Below, one piece after another: positions 48,402 through 58,528 of a stretch of DNA of 64,000 nucleotides. The stretch comes from Stramenopiles sp. TOSAG23-3 (lineage: Eukaryota > Sar): assembly GCA_900128585.1 (NCBI GenBank), contig LT642150.1, positions 1 through 64,000 on the forward strand, given 5' to 3'. The position numbers and the translations under genes are program-made. Under the pieces are notes generated by a model. That model was not told the DNA's origin and searched no databases. It saw nothing but the letters and a program-made list of their open reading frames with translations. Every line of letters begins with the position of its first letter. Position 1 is the first letter of the stretch.

Positions 48402-49049
48402 TCACCACTTGAACATTTGGCCATCTACAGGCAGGTGAGCACTGTCCGCGATATGTTTACATGTGGTTGATAGAGTATGTGTAGTCGGCGTCCCGTTGCA
48501 ACCTTTGCTGTTCTCATCATATGCCGCATATTCCACGTAATTATTTTCAAGGCAAACGAATTTTGTGTTTGCACTCGTGCAATCGTCTTGGCCGAGGATC
48601 ATTGGCACCACGTTGTCAGAGCAATCGGACGTCGTATGCGGTTCGTAAATCACCACCTTGTGGTTTGTGGGCCCAACGGTGTACCTTGTTGACCGATCGC
48701 CTTGGGTTATGCATTCAGCACCATTGTGCAACATTGTCGTAACAGTTTCTTGCTCGCACGCGTCGTCTGGATACAGCTCCATTTTTATGCTTGTCCCTTG
48801 AACAATATACTTTTGGTTGCTTTCACATGTATCAACCTTTGCGTACGTCGGGGTACTGACATCGCCAGTGCAATCGCTAGTTTCGAACCTTTCAATTTTG
48901 ATATGAGAATCCCACGACTCACAGTGTGCCCTGGCGTACAAAAGGTCGGGGGAAGTGATTGCTGCTGGATCACTTGAAGCTGTGCTTTCAGTGGTTTGTA
49001 CCATGGTACAGAGTATCAACAGAATAACGGAAACGGCTTTGGCCCGCAT
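48402..49049 (-). CDS. Secreted Cys-containing protein with four internal repeats
   Basis: 215 residues. The N-terminus MRAKAVSVILLILCTMVQTT is a signal peptide. The mature chain is about four repeats of 40-45 residues. Each has a hydrophobic strand, a Cys after 7-8 residues (SDCTGD, DACEQE, SDCSDN, KGCNGT), a Thr-rich segment, a second Cys (DTCESN, AECITQ, DDCTSA, TTCKHI) and an aromatic residue (KYIV, RYTV, KFVC). The pattern implies one intra-repeat disulfide each and a beta-rich extracellular module. I do not recognise the family. No catalytic motif or GPI tail is seen. It is convergent with the amine oxidase. Confidence 0.8.
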   Translation of the reverse strand: MRAKAVSVILLILCTMVQTTESTASSDPAAITSPDLLYARAHCESWDSHIKIERFETSDCTGDVSTPTYAKVDTCESNQKYIVQGTSIKMELYPDDACEQETVTTMLHNGAECITQGDRSTRYTVGPTNHKVVIYEPHTTSDCSDNVVPMILGQDDCTSANTKFVCLENNYVEYAAYDENSKGCNGTPTTHTLSTTCKHIADSAHLPVDGQMFKW

Positions 49050-49823
49050 CCTGAACCAGTAGAAAATAATTAAATTTATTTAGAGGAGCTTGTGTACGAT
49101 CAATGTACAAAATTAAAAGAACGCCCTAACCCCTAAACGTTTTGTGTTTTTGTTTCCTTTATTTTATCTGTCACATAATGGAAACGTTTCTCCTCTCGAC
49201 GTGTATTATAATAATGACATTCAAGTATTTTTTTCTTCTTATTTTTTTATTTTGTTTATTTTTATCATATAAAGCTATAAGTACTACCAATAATAATTCT
49301 TCTCTCGCTCCTCAGTCGCCGCCGCCACCATATTAAATAATATTTACTGGAATAAATTATGCTGTGTATGTACTACGTAGTCGTCTAATTACTTATTACT
49401 ATATAATATTATTTTAAAATTATATAAATAAATATCATAATGGAATATGTAACGAATCCATCAAAAATATAATTAAAACGAACGAGTAATATTCGGAACG
49501 TAATAGCATCAACAACAAAAACAAAAGAAAGAACAACATCATCACATCGATCACATATTTTTAATAATTTAATTTTTATTTTAATAATCATAATTTTTCT
49601 TCTTCTCTCCTCTTCTTCGTTCTTTCTTATGTTTTATCATCATCGTGAATGAGTAATAACAATTATACATTAGAGATAAGGATCAAGGTTCTTTTAATTT
49701 TCCATAAATGCGCAGAAATTTTGCCCACGGTGCTTTCTTCGTGTGTTTGGTTTCAGGCAGCAAATGTTGATAAATATATAGGAGCGCTAGTCGAAACCAA
49801 GAAAATAAGCCTGCAGGAGGGGT
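49050..49823. other. 770-base divergent spacer
   Basis: No gene. AT-rich; it contains ATGCTGTGT (49359-49367) and, 10 bases on, TAGTCGTCTA (49378-49387), the reverse complement of the TAGACGACTA motif. A CGCCGCCGCC patch lies at about 49318-49327. Confidence 0.55.
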
Positions 49824-50354
49824 ATGGGGGGCAAATCTACAAAGCACTCCAATGTCCTCATGCTGGGGCTTAGTAACTCTGGGAAGACGACGCTTCTTTA
49901 CAGAATGAAATTGAATGATGTTGGGGCTCAGTTTAGCGAAACGCAGGGGTTCAATTACGAATTGGTTCCTGTACAAAATCTTAGATTGCACGTTTGGGAT
50001 TTGGCGGGAAAGGAGGAGTTAAAACCATTCTGGAAGCTTTACTACGACAGCATGAGGGTCTCCGTTTTTGTATTCGTCGTTCGCCTAGAGGATCGAGACA
50101 AAGTCGCAGAGGCGGCAAAAACATACCGTTTCCTTTCTAATGAAGACACCATGCGACAATCTTACAAATTGCTAGTTTGCAATTATGACACTAACCAGTA
50201 CATCCCCGATGGAAGGGTGTACCCTTCCCCAGAAGAGATTTCCAGTTTGTTTAAATGCCCTGTTGACGGGAAACACGAGAAAATAATCTTTTTGAATGCA
50301 TTCAAGGGAAATGGTTTTGATAGTTTGTACGAGGCGATCGACCATTACTATTAA
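49824..50354 (+). CDS. Divergent Arf/Arl-like small GTPase
   Basis: 176 residues, Arf size. Gly2 in MGGKSTKHS is a likely N-myristoylation site. The P-loop is GLSNSGKT at 15-22, and the Arf switch-1 word TQGFNYE (Thr40) is kept. The G3 motif, WDVGGQ in Arf, reads WDLAGK (58-63): the second Gly is retained but the catalytic Gln is Lys63. The G4 motif NKxD is replaced by NYDT in LLVCNYDTNQY, so guanine specificity is unclear. The C-terminus (FLNAFKGNGFDSLYEAIDHY) follows Arf. I infer a membrane-associated Arf-family protein that binds GTP but hydrolyses it poorly. No disruption is seen, so it is a functional gene. Confidence 0.88.
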   Translation: MGGKSTKHSNVLMLGLSNSGKTTLLYRMKLNDVGAQFSETQGFNYELVPVQNLRLHVWDLAGKEELKPFWKLYYDSMRVSVFVFVVRLEDRDKVAEAAKTYRFLSNEDTMRQSYKLLVCNYDTNQYIPDGRVYPSPEEISSLFKCPVDGKHEKIIFLNAFKGNGFDSLYEAIDHYY

Positions 50355-50675
50355 AAAAACAAATTATATAGTATATTTTTAAGACTCTCATTTTATACCA
50401 ATTGCGATTTCAGTTTCAACCCTAAACCTAGGCTTGATATTTTAATTTGATTTTTTTAATCCCTGAGGAACAATTTAATATTCCAATGAACAATTGCAAG
50501 GGTGATAGTATTTCTTTTCTTGTGTTAAAAGGTGATTATCATACTATTCATATTAAATTTGTGAGTGGGTAATTCATATAACTTCGGTAAAATTAAACAT
50601 GAAAAGTTTTACACGCTCTAACCCCAACCGGCAAAACACCTGCAACTGCGCTGATACCCCCCATTCTAAGAGTTT
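50355..50675. other. Convergent spacer with dispersed repeat
   Basis: No gene. The first half is the repeat copy listed at 50372. The rest is AT-rich with CCCTAA/CTAACCCC-type words and no further structure seen. Confidence 0.55.
50372..50460 (+). repeat. Dispersed repeat, copy 2
   Basis: AAGACTCTCATTTTA, CAATT, TTTCAACCCTAAACCTA occur in the same order and spacing as at 27598-27700, preceded by the word AAACAAATTATATAGTAT, which is also an arm of the 27710 inverted repeat. It follows the stop of the Arf-like gene by 18 bases. Confidence 0.55.
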
Positions 50676-52649
50676 TTAAACATGCGCTGAATTGGCATTA
50701 TTATTTTTGTCCGCTTCGTCCGCAATCAATGCCGACTCTTCGGGTACCTCTGGCACACCGGAATACCCGCTGTGCGGTATTTCTAGCGAACTGTGCTTCA
50801 TCCCATAAAAAAAGTAAATAAAAAATCCAATCAAACTCCAAATGCACATCCGGTAAAATGCACTAACTGGTAAACTCATTATCAAGTGCATATTAAATGT
50901 GATTCCGATGCAGGGAAACCATGGCACGAAAGGGCACTGGAAAGAACAGATGCACTCCGCCTGTTCACATTGAGAAAGTTTGTACACTACGGCAAACGAT
51001 GCAATTCCAAACAGTGCAACCGCGTAAGACTTAGACTTACTCTGCGTATTGGATACCCATACAAGGTTCATGAAAAATGACAGAACGAAAAAACTTACAA
51101 TCAAAAGGGCCTCGCTGCCTAGCTTTTTGCCGCCTTCGGAAATTATTCGCGTACTATCCGCATTCGCGATACCACCAGAATCAGTAGGGAAAGGGCATGA
51201 GTCCCCCTTTTCCCCAGCTTCTTTCACACCCATGTCACCTCGAACCGCGGGGTCCGCCGCTAAGTCTTCTTGTTTTGTTTCGGCCATTTGGCTTGAGACA
51301 ACTTCAAATCGCAAAATTAACACGCTAAGACATACGACTGTGAAGGCCATCAAAGTGCCAATGGAGATCATGTCTGTTAACGTGTCGATATCAAAAAATA
51401 CTGCCATGGTTGCAGCTCCGATTCCAGTGACTATAGTTCCGAACACAGGTACTCGAGAAACTTTCGACAATGTCGAAAAACTTTCAAAGAGCAATCCGTC
51501 CTTTGACATTCTGTAGAAAATTCTAGGTTGCCCGAATAAAGAGCATAAAGTCGTGGCCGTCAGAGTGGTCGTAGAGCCAAAAGCAACGATAGAGCTCGCC
51601 CAGTGCATATTGACGGTCATAAAGGCATGAGACAATGGCGCGTCGACGTTTAAATCTAGGTAATTCACCATGCCGGTAACAACCAACCCGACGGCAATGT
51701 ACAAAACGGTAACAATCGCCAGTGTGGCAACTATACCTCGAGGTAGGTCCCGCTGCGGGTTCTTCATCTCTTCTGAAAGGGTGCAAACACAGTCGAATCC
51801 AATAAATGAAAAAAATACAAAGCCGGCGCCAGAAAACACCCCACGCATTCCATATGGCATAAACGGTTCCCAGTTTGCCGTCTGAACTTTGGTACTCCCC
51901 GCCAGCACAATAAATCCAACGATTGCCATGTTTAGGATGGTAATTACTACGTTCATTTTTGACGATTCCTTTACTCCAGTGAGCAAAACCACTGAACAGG
52001 CAGCAATGATAAGCCCTGCCAGTGGCGAGGCACTAGTCAACATTGGAGGATACCCTAACACAATATCATACGTCCACAACGGTGGCCGGATGCCTATTGA
52101 CAGCAAAAACTGAACGAAATAGTTGCTCCATCCCCGCGCAATAGCGGCGGCACTTATGCCATATTCCAGTGTTAAATTCCATCCAATGAACCACGCAATC
52201 CCTTCCCCGACACTCGCATAAGCGTAACTGTAAGCACTGCCACTCACCGGTACCCGTGCGGCAAATTCAGCGTAGCAGAAAGCACTAAATAAGCAGGCCA
52301 ACGCAGCCACCGTAAAGGACAGAGAGACTGCCGGACCGGCAAAATCTCGAGCCGCCTTTCCAGTGACAACAAAGAGCCCTGCCCCAACAGTCGAACCTAT
52401 CCCGTAAGCTATCACGTCCGTTAGAGACAAGGTTCGATTCAAACCATTACCCGAAGAATCCTCTTCCTTTTGTTCTTTCAACATCATGGCAATAGGTTTT
52501 ACACGAAAGCAACGGCTTGTAGAGCAGGCATGGAATAAATACTGCACCACAGTATTCCGCTTATTACTACCCATCGTCTCCACGCTTCTATTGTCGTTAA
52601 GTACGTGGGCGTTGTTGAGCCTTTTCCTTGGTCCAAATGAACCATACAT
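50676..52649 (-). CDS. Cationic amino acid transporter-like APC permease (SLC7 CAT type)
   Basis: 657 residues from the ATG at 52647-52649; an upstream TTG frame is rejected. The first membrane segment LTDVIAYGIGSTVGAGLFVVTG is the APC/CAT signature, and the typical 12-14 helices follow (AALACLFSAFCYAEFAARVP, GIAWFIGWNLTLEYGISAAA, GFVFFSFIGFDCVCTLSEEM, LVTGMVNY, FFVLSFFMNLVWV). The motif GFDCVCTLSEEMKNPQRDLP is close to the SLC7 pattern. The N-terminal 80 residues and a long loop (AETKQEDLAADPAVRGDMG) are cytosolic. The C-terminal tail ends EVPEESALIADEADKNNN. It likely imports Lys/Arg/ornithine. Substrate is inferred from family only; it may be plasma or vacuolar membrane. Confidence 0.9.
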   Translation of the reverse strand: MYGSFGPRKRLNNAHVLNDNRSVETMGSNKRNTVVQYLFHACSTSRCFRVKPIAMMLKEQKEEDSSGNGLNRTLSLTDVIAYGIGSTVGAGLFVVTGKAARDFAGPAVSLSFTVAALACLFSAFCYAEFAARVPVSGSAYSYAYASVGEGIAWFIGWNLTLEYGISAAAIARGWSNYFVQFLLSIGIRPPLWTYDIVLGYPPMLTSASPLAGLIIAACSVVLLTGVKESSKMNVVITILNMAIVGFIVLAGSTKVQTANWEPFMPYGMRGVFSGAGFVFFSFIGFDCVCTLSEEMKNPQRDLPRGIVATLAIVTVLYIAVGLVVTGMVNYLDLNVDAPLSHAFMTVNMHWASSIVAFGSTTTLTATTLCSLFGQPRIFYRMSKDGLLFESFSTLSKVSRVPVFGTIVTGIGAATMAVFFDIDTLTDMISIGTLMAFTVVCLSVLILRFEVVSSQMAETKQEDLAADPAVRGDMGVKEAGEKGDSCPFPTDSGGIANADSTRIISEGGKKLGSEALLIVSFFVLSFFMNLVWVSNTQSKSKSYAVALFGIASFAVVYKLSQCEQAECICSFQCPFVPWFPCIGITFNMHLIMSLPVSAFYRMCIWSLIGFFIYFFYGMKHSSLEIPHSGYSGVPEVPEESALIADEADKNNNANSAHV

Positions 52650-53163
52650 CCTGTCCGTGAGCAACTAACGCCTTCGATTGGCAATTACGATTATTGTTGT
52701 TGGAAATTCTGTGTAGCAACACAGATAAACAGGCAAATAGTAGACACGAACCGTTCGTTGATTGCTACTATTAGTAGAGGAGAAGAAAAAAGTCATGCGT
52801 AAAATAAATAAATCGATTTTAATAATAATTTTTTTTTTTGGTTGAGTGGTATTGTTGGTTGTTGGTATAATCCACAATAGTTACAACAACCAGTTACGGT
52901 ATAATAGATAATATTATACCAGTTATAATAAAATATAATACAACCACCACCAACAACAACAAAGAAGGGTGGAATGCATCTAATAGATCCTCGTAGACTA
53001 AACACAACAATTCTTCTTTTTTCTTCTTTTTTTCTGCTGCGTCGTCCGAGAAGAACGTGTTCTGCTGACAGGGGACGACAGCATCAGCAAACATCAACAA
53101 GAAAAAATGTTGTTTGTTACAAAATTGTATTACGCATTTTGGGATTTTTATTAATATTATTGA
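52650..53163. other. 514-base intergenic region
   Basis: No gene between minus-strand genes. It contains a 9-bp inverted repeat TGGTATAAT/ATTATACCA (52863-52871 with 52913-52921), ACAACAACC/CACCACCAAC units near 52941-52960 and a T/C tract near 53011-53035. Confidence 0.5.
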
Positions 53164-54705
53164 TTAATACCTCATGGTCTGCAGAAGCAGTGCATCTTCG
53201 TCGTCTCCATCGTCTCGCAGGAGCTGATCAAACTCATCGATAGTACTAGCTTCTTCCGTTAGACGCGGCAAAATGACCGTGAGTATTCGACGGCGAGTCA
53301 TGAACAGACGCAGTGCACTGAACGTCCACAGTGACGCCCATAAAAACGGTGAGTAGTGAAACTCATAAAAGGCAGCCCCTACGCACAAAATAAAGGGTAT
53401 GCTGGACACAATGGTTGCGTTCAGAAGAAATCGAAAATCCAAAGATGCAAAAAGCAGGGACTCGTACACTTTCAAAACAATCGTCGTGGTTTCTGTGGCA
53501 AGAAACAAGATCATGCCCAACCAGCTGGTCATGCCCGCGGCATCGGCCAACTCTTCCCCGAGCATGTACGGTGCCAACAGGATGGAGATCACTGATGCAA
53601 GCAGTCCCATAAAGAAACCAGCCGTGGGAAGCTTTTCTGCCAAGGTTTGAAAGTCATATGGATTATAAACACGGTAAATTTCATTCAAATACTTACATGC
53701 GACGACAATGATAGAGCACCCTAGTGCGCGTCCACACACACCAGGTATGTTGCGGAGTCGGCGGATCACTTCAAAAGCAGAATTAACGGTCCACTTCCAT
53801 TTCTCGCTGTCGGCATCAAATATTAAAGTGACTGTAGCATCAATGAAAAGTAAGATGCAGGCTCGAAGGCCCATGACCAAAGAGTCCTCCCACATTTCGG
53901 ATCTCACCTCATTGTAAAGGTGGTCGTCTCCGCGACACCAAAAAAAGCAAAAACGGCAAGGCGGGGAACAGTTTTCCTTGTCTTGGGAGGTTATCTCGGC
54001 GAGGGCGGCCTTCAGTCTGTGGGAGCGAAGGGCCCGCTTGTACATGTAATACGCAGCGACGCTTGCGATTAGATCGGACACGGCGACCCCAAGCAAGCCG
54101 ATTTTAAAGACATATAAAGACAACAGCACCCCAGCCACCCACAATACTGACTGGATTGAGAACACCCATAATATCAGATCAACCCGGTGAATGCCAAGGA
54201 AGACGGGGAATGCGCACGCGACGACTACGACGCGGAAGGGCAAGGCAAAAAATCTAATCAACAAGTGGACCCACAGACACATGTACGGAGAGTCGGCATC
54301 GCAGAATCGTTTATGCTTGAGAGGCGAAAATAATTCCTTGGGCACGACCTCCATATGACCCGCAAACTGCAACAATACGACCGCCGCTGCGGCAATTATT
54401 GACCCGTAGAAACTGATCACATGAGCAATGCGAATTCTTGTAGCAACGACCTTCTTCTGCCCAATAGCCTCGTCGCTGGCGATTCTTGACGCGATAGGCT
54501 CTAACATCATCACTGCAAAAAAATTAATGATATGCCGTAGCACAAAATCCGCATAGTCAAATTCATACAACCCAAAGTCTTTCAATTCATCCTCTAAACA
54601 AACCCGCACAATGTGGTCAGCAACGTGTTTTAACAGGCCAATAAAGAGCATAAAAATCAAAAACTTCACCAGCCTCTCGCCCATCCCCCCAAACGCAGAT
54701 TTCAT
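53164..54705 (-). CDS. Polytopic membrane protein, MATE-like
   Basis: 513 residues from the ATG at 54703-54705; the frame continues to a TTG, which is rejected. About 10-12 hydrophobic segments are visible, including LVKFLIFMLFIGLLKHV, ISFYGSIIAAAAVVLLQFAG, LIASVAAYYMYKRAL, AGFFMGLLASVISILLAPYM and IPFILCVGAAFYEFH. A Cys-rich loop NCSPPCRFCFFWCRG separates two halves. The second half contains YESLLFASLDFRFLL, which resembles the (F/L)EGxLLAxxDxRFL word of MATE-type exporters, suggesting an ion- or drug-antiporter of the MOP superfamily. The first half is poorly conserved. An RFT1-type flippase was considered but its motifs are not seen. Confidence in the family is modest; in the gene, high. 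Confidence 0.7.
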   Translation of the reverse strand: MKSAFGGMGERLVKFLIFMLFIGLLKHVADHIVRVCLEDELKDFGLYEFDYADFVLRHIINFFAVMMLEPIASRIASDEAIGQKKVVATRIRIAHVISFYGSIIAAAAVVLLQFAGHMEVVPKELFSPLKHKRFCDADSPYMCLWVHLLIRFFALPFRVVVVACAFPVFLGIHRVDLILWVFSIQSVLWVAGVLLSLYVFKIGLLGVAVSDLIASVAAYYMYKRALRSHRLKAALAEITSQDKENCSPPCRFCFFWCRGDDHLYNEVRSEMWEDSLVMGLRACILLFIDATVTLIFDADSEKWKWTVNSAFEVIRRLRNIPGVCGRALGCSIIVVACKYLNEIYRVYNPYDFQTLAEKLPTAGFFMGLLASVISILLAPYMLGEELADAAGMTSWLGMILFLATETTTIVLKVYESLLFASLDFRFLLNATIVSSIPFILCVGAAFYEFHYSPFLWASLWTFSALRLFMTRRRILTVILPRLTEEASTIDEFDQLLRDDGDDEDALLLQTMRY

Positions 54706-55719
54706 GGCGTCTGACGAACTCCACAACCTCTCTCTTCGCGAGTGCCTGGTACTCGGGGTATAACTCTAGACCTAATGTGAAAAACCTGTAAAGATCAGAT
54801 GCATATGTTTCTCTTGTTTTCTTTGATTATTTACTATGCCCAATATATATAAATATTAATGCATTTAGAGTAAAATATAATATTAAAAAGAATGTTTGAA
54901 TTTTGAATTGGTGATAATAATAATAAATTCATATTATTATTATTATTATTATCATCACACCTCTACTTATTATTTATTAATAATCAGCTTATTCAACAAG
55001 TGTTGCTGTGTTTTGTTGTAAACGAAGGAGAGAGAGAGGTGGAGGAGATGAGATTGATGAAGGAAGGAGGAGGAGTGACAAAAAAATAAAGGTTGTTTTT
55101 TTAAAAAGGCTTTAAATGTACATTGGATTTATTATAGAATATTGTATTAATAATGATGAGATAGTCGTCTTCTATCGTAGTCTCGATTCTATTATTATTT
55201 TAATAGTGTCTTCTACTGTACTATTAATATTAATACGTACGACGCATCAATTATTTCATTATTTTATATTTATCAATTTTATTAATAATTTGAAAAAATA
55301 CATCAATTGTTCTTCTAATAATAATGTAATATTATAATACCTTGGTAATAGGGAAGACAATATTAAATAACAACATCACAGAGCATTAAATACCATTTAT
55401 ATTAATAGCTAATATACGTACCGTACCGTACCGTACAGGTGCAGGAACAACCCGAACCGAAAATAAGGTGATAGAGTAGTCAAGACAACACGTCTATTAT
55501 ACTACTAATTTAAAAAAAAACATCAAAACATTTTTTTATTAAATTCTTCTATAAAATCTAATATTTTGTGTTCTTTACACATATTGATTACTGAAAAATA
55601 TATTTAATCAAATTAGTAATACGAAAGCATGAAAATGTAGAATCCAAGAGCCAGGCCCATTAAGGAAGGGAACGAACAAGATTCATCCTATTCCACTTCT
55701 GGGGACACTGCGGTTTCGT
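54706..55719. other. 1 kb intergenic, AT-rich
   Basis: No gene between minus-strand genes. It contains (ATT)n near 54929-54950, a GAG-rich purine patch near 55029-55078, ACGTACCGTACCGTACCGTAC at 55416-55436 and A/T runs to 55560. Confidence 0.55.
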
Positions 55720-56973
55720 CTAGCACTTCCATATTCTGCACGTGTTATCTTTGGATCCGGTAATGATCGTGTCTCCCTCGTAATTAAATGCACAACTAAA
55801 AATTTCATCGGTGTGGCCCTCGAGCACTTGCAAACAATCGCCAGACTCCACTTCCCATATTCGTGCAGACTTGTCACTACTGGCGGTCAATATTTTCGTG
55901 CCTTGGGGGTTGAAACAAACTTTCGAGATTTCACCCTCGTGGCCAATCAGAATTGCTTGGCAGGCCCCTGTCTGGGTGTTGTAAACCCGAGACGTCCCGT
56001 CGGCCGAGGCGGTCACAAGTTTGCTGCCCGTGGCGTTGAACCCAACGTCCAAGATTTCATCGTTGTGGCCCCTCAGGGTCTGCATGCACTCGCCAGTTTT
56101 GACGTTCCATATTTTGCAGGTACGATCGATCGAACCGCTAATTGCAAACGAACTACTGTAATTAAATTGGGTGCTCGAAATTTCACCGTGGTGGCCACTT
56201 AAGGTGTGGATACACTTTCCTGTCCCGACATCCCACAATTTGATCGTGTGGTCGAACGAGCCGGTGATGACTTGCGTTCCATCTGTGTTAAAATTCAGAC
56301 TCACGATCTCGGCTGTGTGCCCTAAAAGGGTGTGCACCTCCTTTCCAGAGTTCACATCCCACAACTTGGCGGTATTGTCCATAGATCCGGTAGCAACCAG
56401 GCTTCCTTGCGGGTTGAACGCGAGGCAGACGATTTCCGTCGCGTGGCCGCGGTAGGTGTGGTAAAGAGTGCCTGTCTCCGCGCTCCATAGCTTGCACGTT
56501 TTGTCGAACGACCCGGTGATAATTTTGTCCCCGTACGGGTTGTTAAATGCGATCGCATACACTACATTTTTATGCCCTTCTAATGCCAGAAGCTCTTCGC
56601 CTGACACGGTGTCCCACACTTTGCAAGTACGGTCGTAACTCCCGGTGATAAACTTGTCGCCAGACTTGTTGAAGGCGCAGTTCGTCAAAGGCAGTATGTG
56701 CGCTCTCAAAATTTTGAAAAGGTAAAAGTCTTGCGTCTCGTTCGCTTCCAACTTTTCGATTAATTTGTAAATCAGCCTTCGCAGCTGGGGCTTGCGGGTA
56801 GGCTTGATAAGCGGTTGCTCAAAAACAATCTGGTTCACTAAGACTTCTACATCAGTTTCTGCGGTCAGGTGCAACAAAGGTATCTCTTTTGTCCCTTGAG
56901 TCCCATCTCGCAGGGCATATTCAAGAATAATGCCCGGTGGGTAATAACGTATTAAGAAACGTTTTAGTTTCAT
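55720..56973 (-). CDS. DAW1: Dynein assembly WD40 protein DAW1 (WDR69 / ODA16)
   Basis: 417 residues, matching DAW1/ODA16 (415 in human). DAW1 helps load outer-arm dynein onto the intraflagellar transport system. The start [19 protein letters not shown], and a 90-residue N-terminal helical region ending [20 protein letters not shown], are characteristic. Eight WD repeats follow ([146 protein letters not shown]). The end is a closed beta-propeller with NTCRIWKC. This is the strongest sign that the organism makes motile cilia. It lies divergent to the Cys-cluster gene across 1.55 kb. Confidence 0.95.
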   Translation of the reverse strand: MKLKRFLIRYYPPGIILEYALRDGTQGTKEIPLLHLTAETDVEVLVNQIVFEQPLIKPTRKPQLRRLIYKLIEKLEANETQDFYLFKILRAHILPLTNCAFNKSGDKFITGSYDRTCKVWDTVSGEELLALEGHKNVVYAIAFNNPYGDKIITGSFDKTCKLWSAETGTLYHTYRGHATEIVCLAFNPQGSLVATGSMDNTAKLWDVNSGKEVHTLLGHTAEIVSLNFNTDGTQVITGSFDHTIKLWDVGTGKCIHTLSGHHGEISSTQFNYSSSFAISGSIDRTCKIWNVKTGECMQTLRGHNDEILDVGFNATGSKLVTASADGTSRVYNTQTGACQAILIGHEGEISKVCFNPQGTKILTASSDKSARIWEVESGDCLQVLEGHTDEIFSCAFNYEGDTIITGSKDNTCRIWKC

Positions 56974-57783
56974 CTTGTGTGCAAACGGGTTCGGTGGAAG
57001 GTCTTGCTACACAATTCACGTTCGAAGCTTTCCTGCTTACTTGGTTGTGCTTCTTTTTCCAATCTTCTGGTCATCCATTGCGTTTGAAGCATATGTATTG
57101 AATAGAGATGAAACTCTCTCACTTTCTTTTGATCTTCTATTAATTATTATTATTATTATTAATTCACCACCCACCACCACCACACCACATCATTTATTTT
57201 TATTTATTTTATTATAATTATTTCGCGCGCGGCGGGGACAGCAACAATGAACAACGAACAACAAAATTCAATGCTCCTCCCTCACACCAACACTCCTCCT
57301 CCTCCTCTAAGAAATTCCTTTTGTATTAAGGGTAAGTATATAATTTAGACACTGTATAATTTTTATTATAGTGTATTAAAGTTATAATTTAAAGTACAAT
57401 GTACAATTGACATTGAATATAATTTAAATATTCCTTACTTGATAAGGTATATATATATATGTCTATTTGGCAGAAAGAAAGAAAAAATCAAAAGAGAAAA
57501 AAAAGATATGTTTAAATTATGCTGTGTTCCTATATTAAAATATGTATTATATGGTGATATATAGGAAAAGTTTCCGAGATACAGTATCATAGTATAGGTC
57601 TCTGCGTAATCGTATTTTTTAGAGAGGACTTTGTAATTTATTATTAACTAACTATACGTAAGGAATGGTTGAATTTTGAATAGATAGACACAGCAGTTCT
57701 TTGTATTTGTAAATACATTAAATAGCATCCAGATTTTGATACATTTTAAATTCAAAATCCCTTGATGATGACAACATTCCTTT

Positions 57784-57839
<56 letters not shown>

Positions 57840-58528
57840 TCCTCCGTCCTCGATTCAAAATCAAAATATAATAAAATTCGTATTATTTTTCTTCTATTAT
57901 TTTTTGTCTATTTTATACTGTTGTAATGTAATACTGTAGTGCTATTTATTGCATTCCGCTGTTGAATTCTTTTGATTCCATTTATAGTACTATTAATTAC
58001 ATTGTGCTTGCTTTTGATCATTTATTTTGTATGTACATATATAATTAAATAAGCCTATATACTGTATTACTGTATATTATTATACAAAATATTTTTATGC
58101 TTTTCAAAACATGATGATGATTATGATGGATTAGCAGATCCCTATTACATTGCTATTATATTATAAATAATGCGAAGTATAGTATACTTGATATCTAATT
58201 TCTATATAATCTATATAGGTATATATACTTTGGCGCACTTTCTTCTTTCTTGTTGTTGTACAATGTTTGTTCCTTTTTTTTTCTCCTCCTCCGTCCTCCT
58301 CCTCCTGGTCCGGTCGGTCGGTCCGGTCCGTCCAGTGGTGAGAGGGCGAATTTGTCCAGGTTGTCTTTTTTTACGAATCGATTTAATAACCCTAACTTTT
58401 ATCTACATCGTAGTTTACTTCATTTGAACGAATAGAAGAGCGAAAAGGTAGGACAGTCGAACTTCAGATTTTTCCCAAGGTCAGCACAACGCAGTTTGAA
58501 TAAAGAAAACAGACCTTTAGAATTACAA
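56974..58528. other. 1.55 kb divergent spacer, largest in the window
   Basis: No gene supported. It contains CACCACC-rich sequence (57165-57190), a GCGCGCGGCGGGG patch near 57223-57236, ATGCTGTGT (57519-57527), a (TTTC)15 microsatellite, and T-rich/CT-rich sequence around 58260-58340 with a GGTCGGTCGGTCC patch. An 85-codon frame at 58170-58427 has no domain and is probably spurious. Confidence 0.55.
57781..57840 (+). repeat. (TTTC)15 microsatellite
   Basis: Sixty bases of near-perfect TTTC units, flanked by unique sequence. Likely length-variable. Confidence 0.95.

Noticed and set aside
53164-54705. RFT1-type lipid flippase
   Set aside because: The hydrophobic profile fits, but RFT1 motifs are not seen; the DFRFLL word fits MATE-type transporters better.
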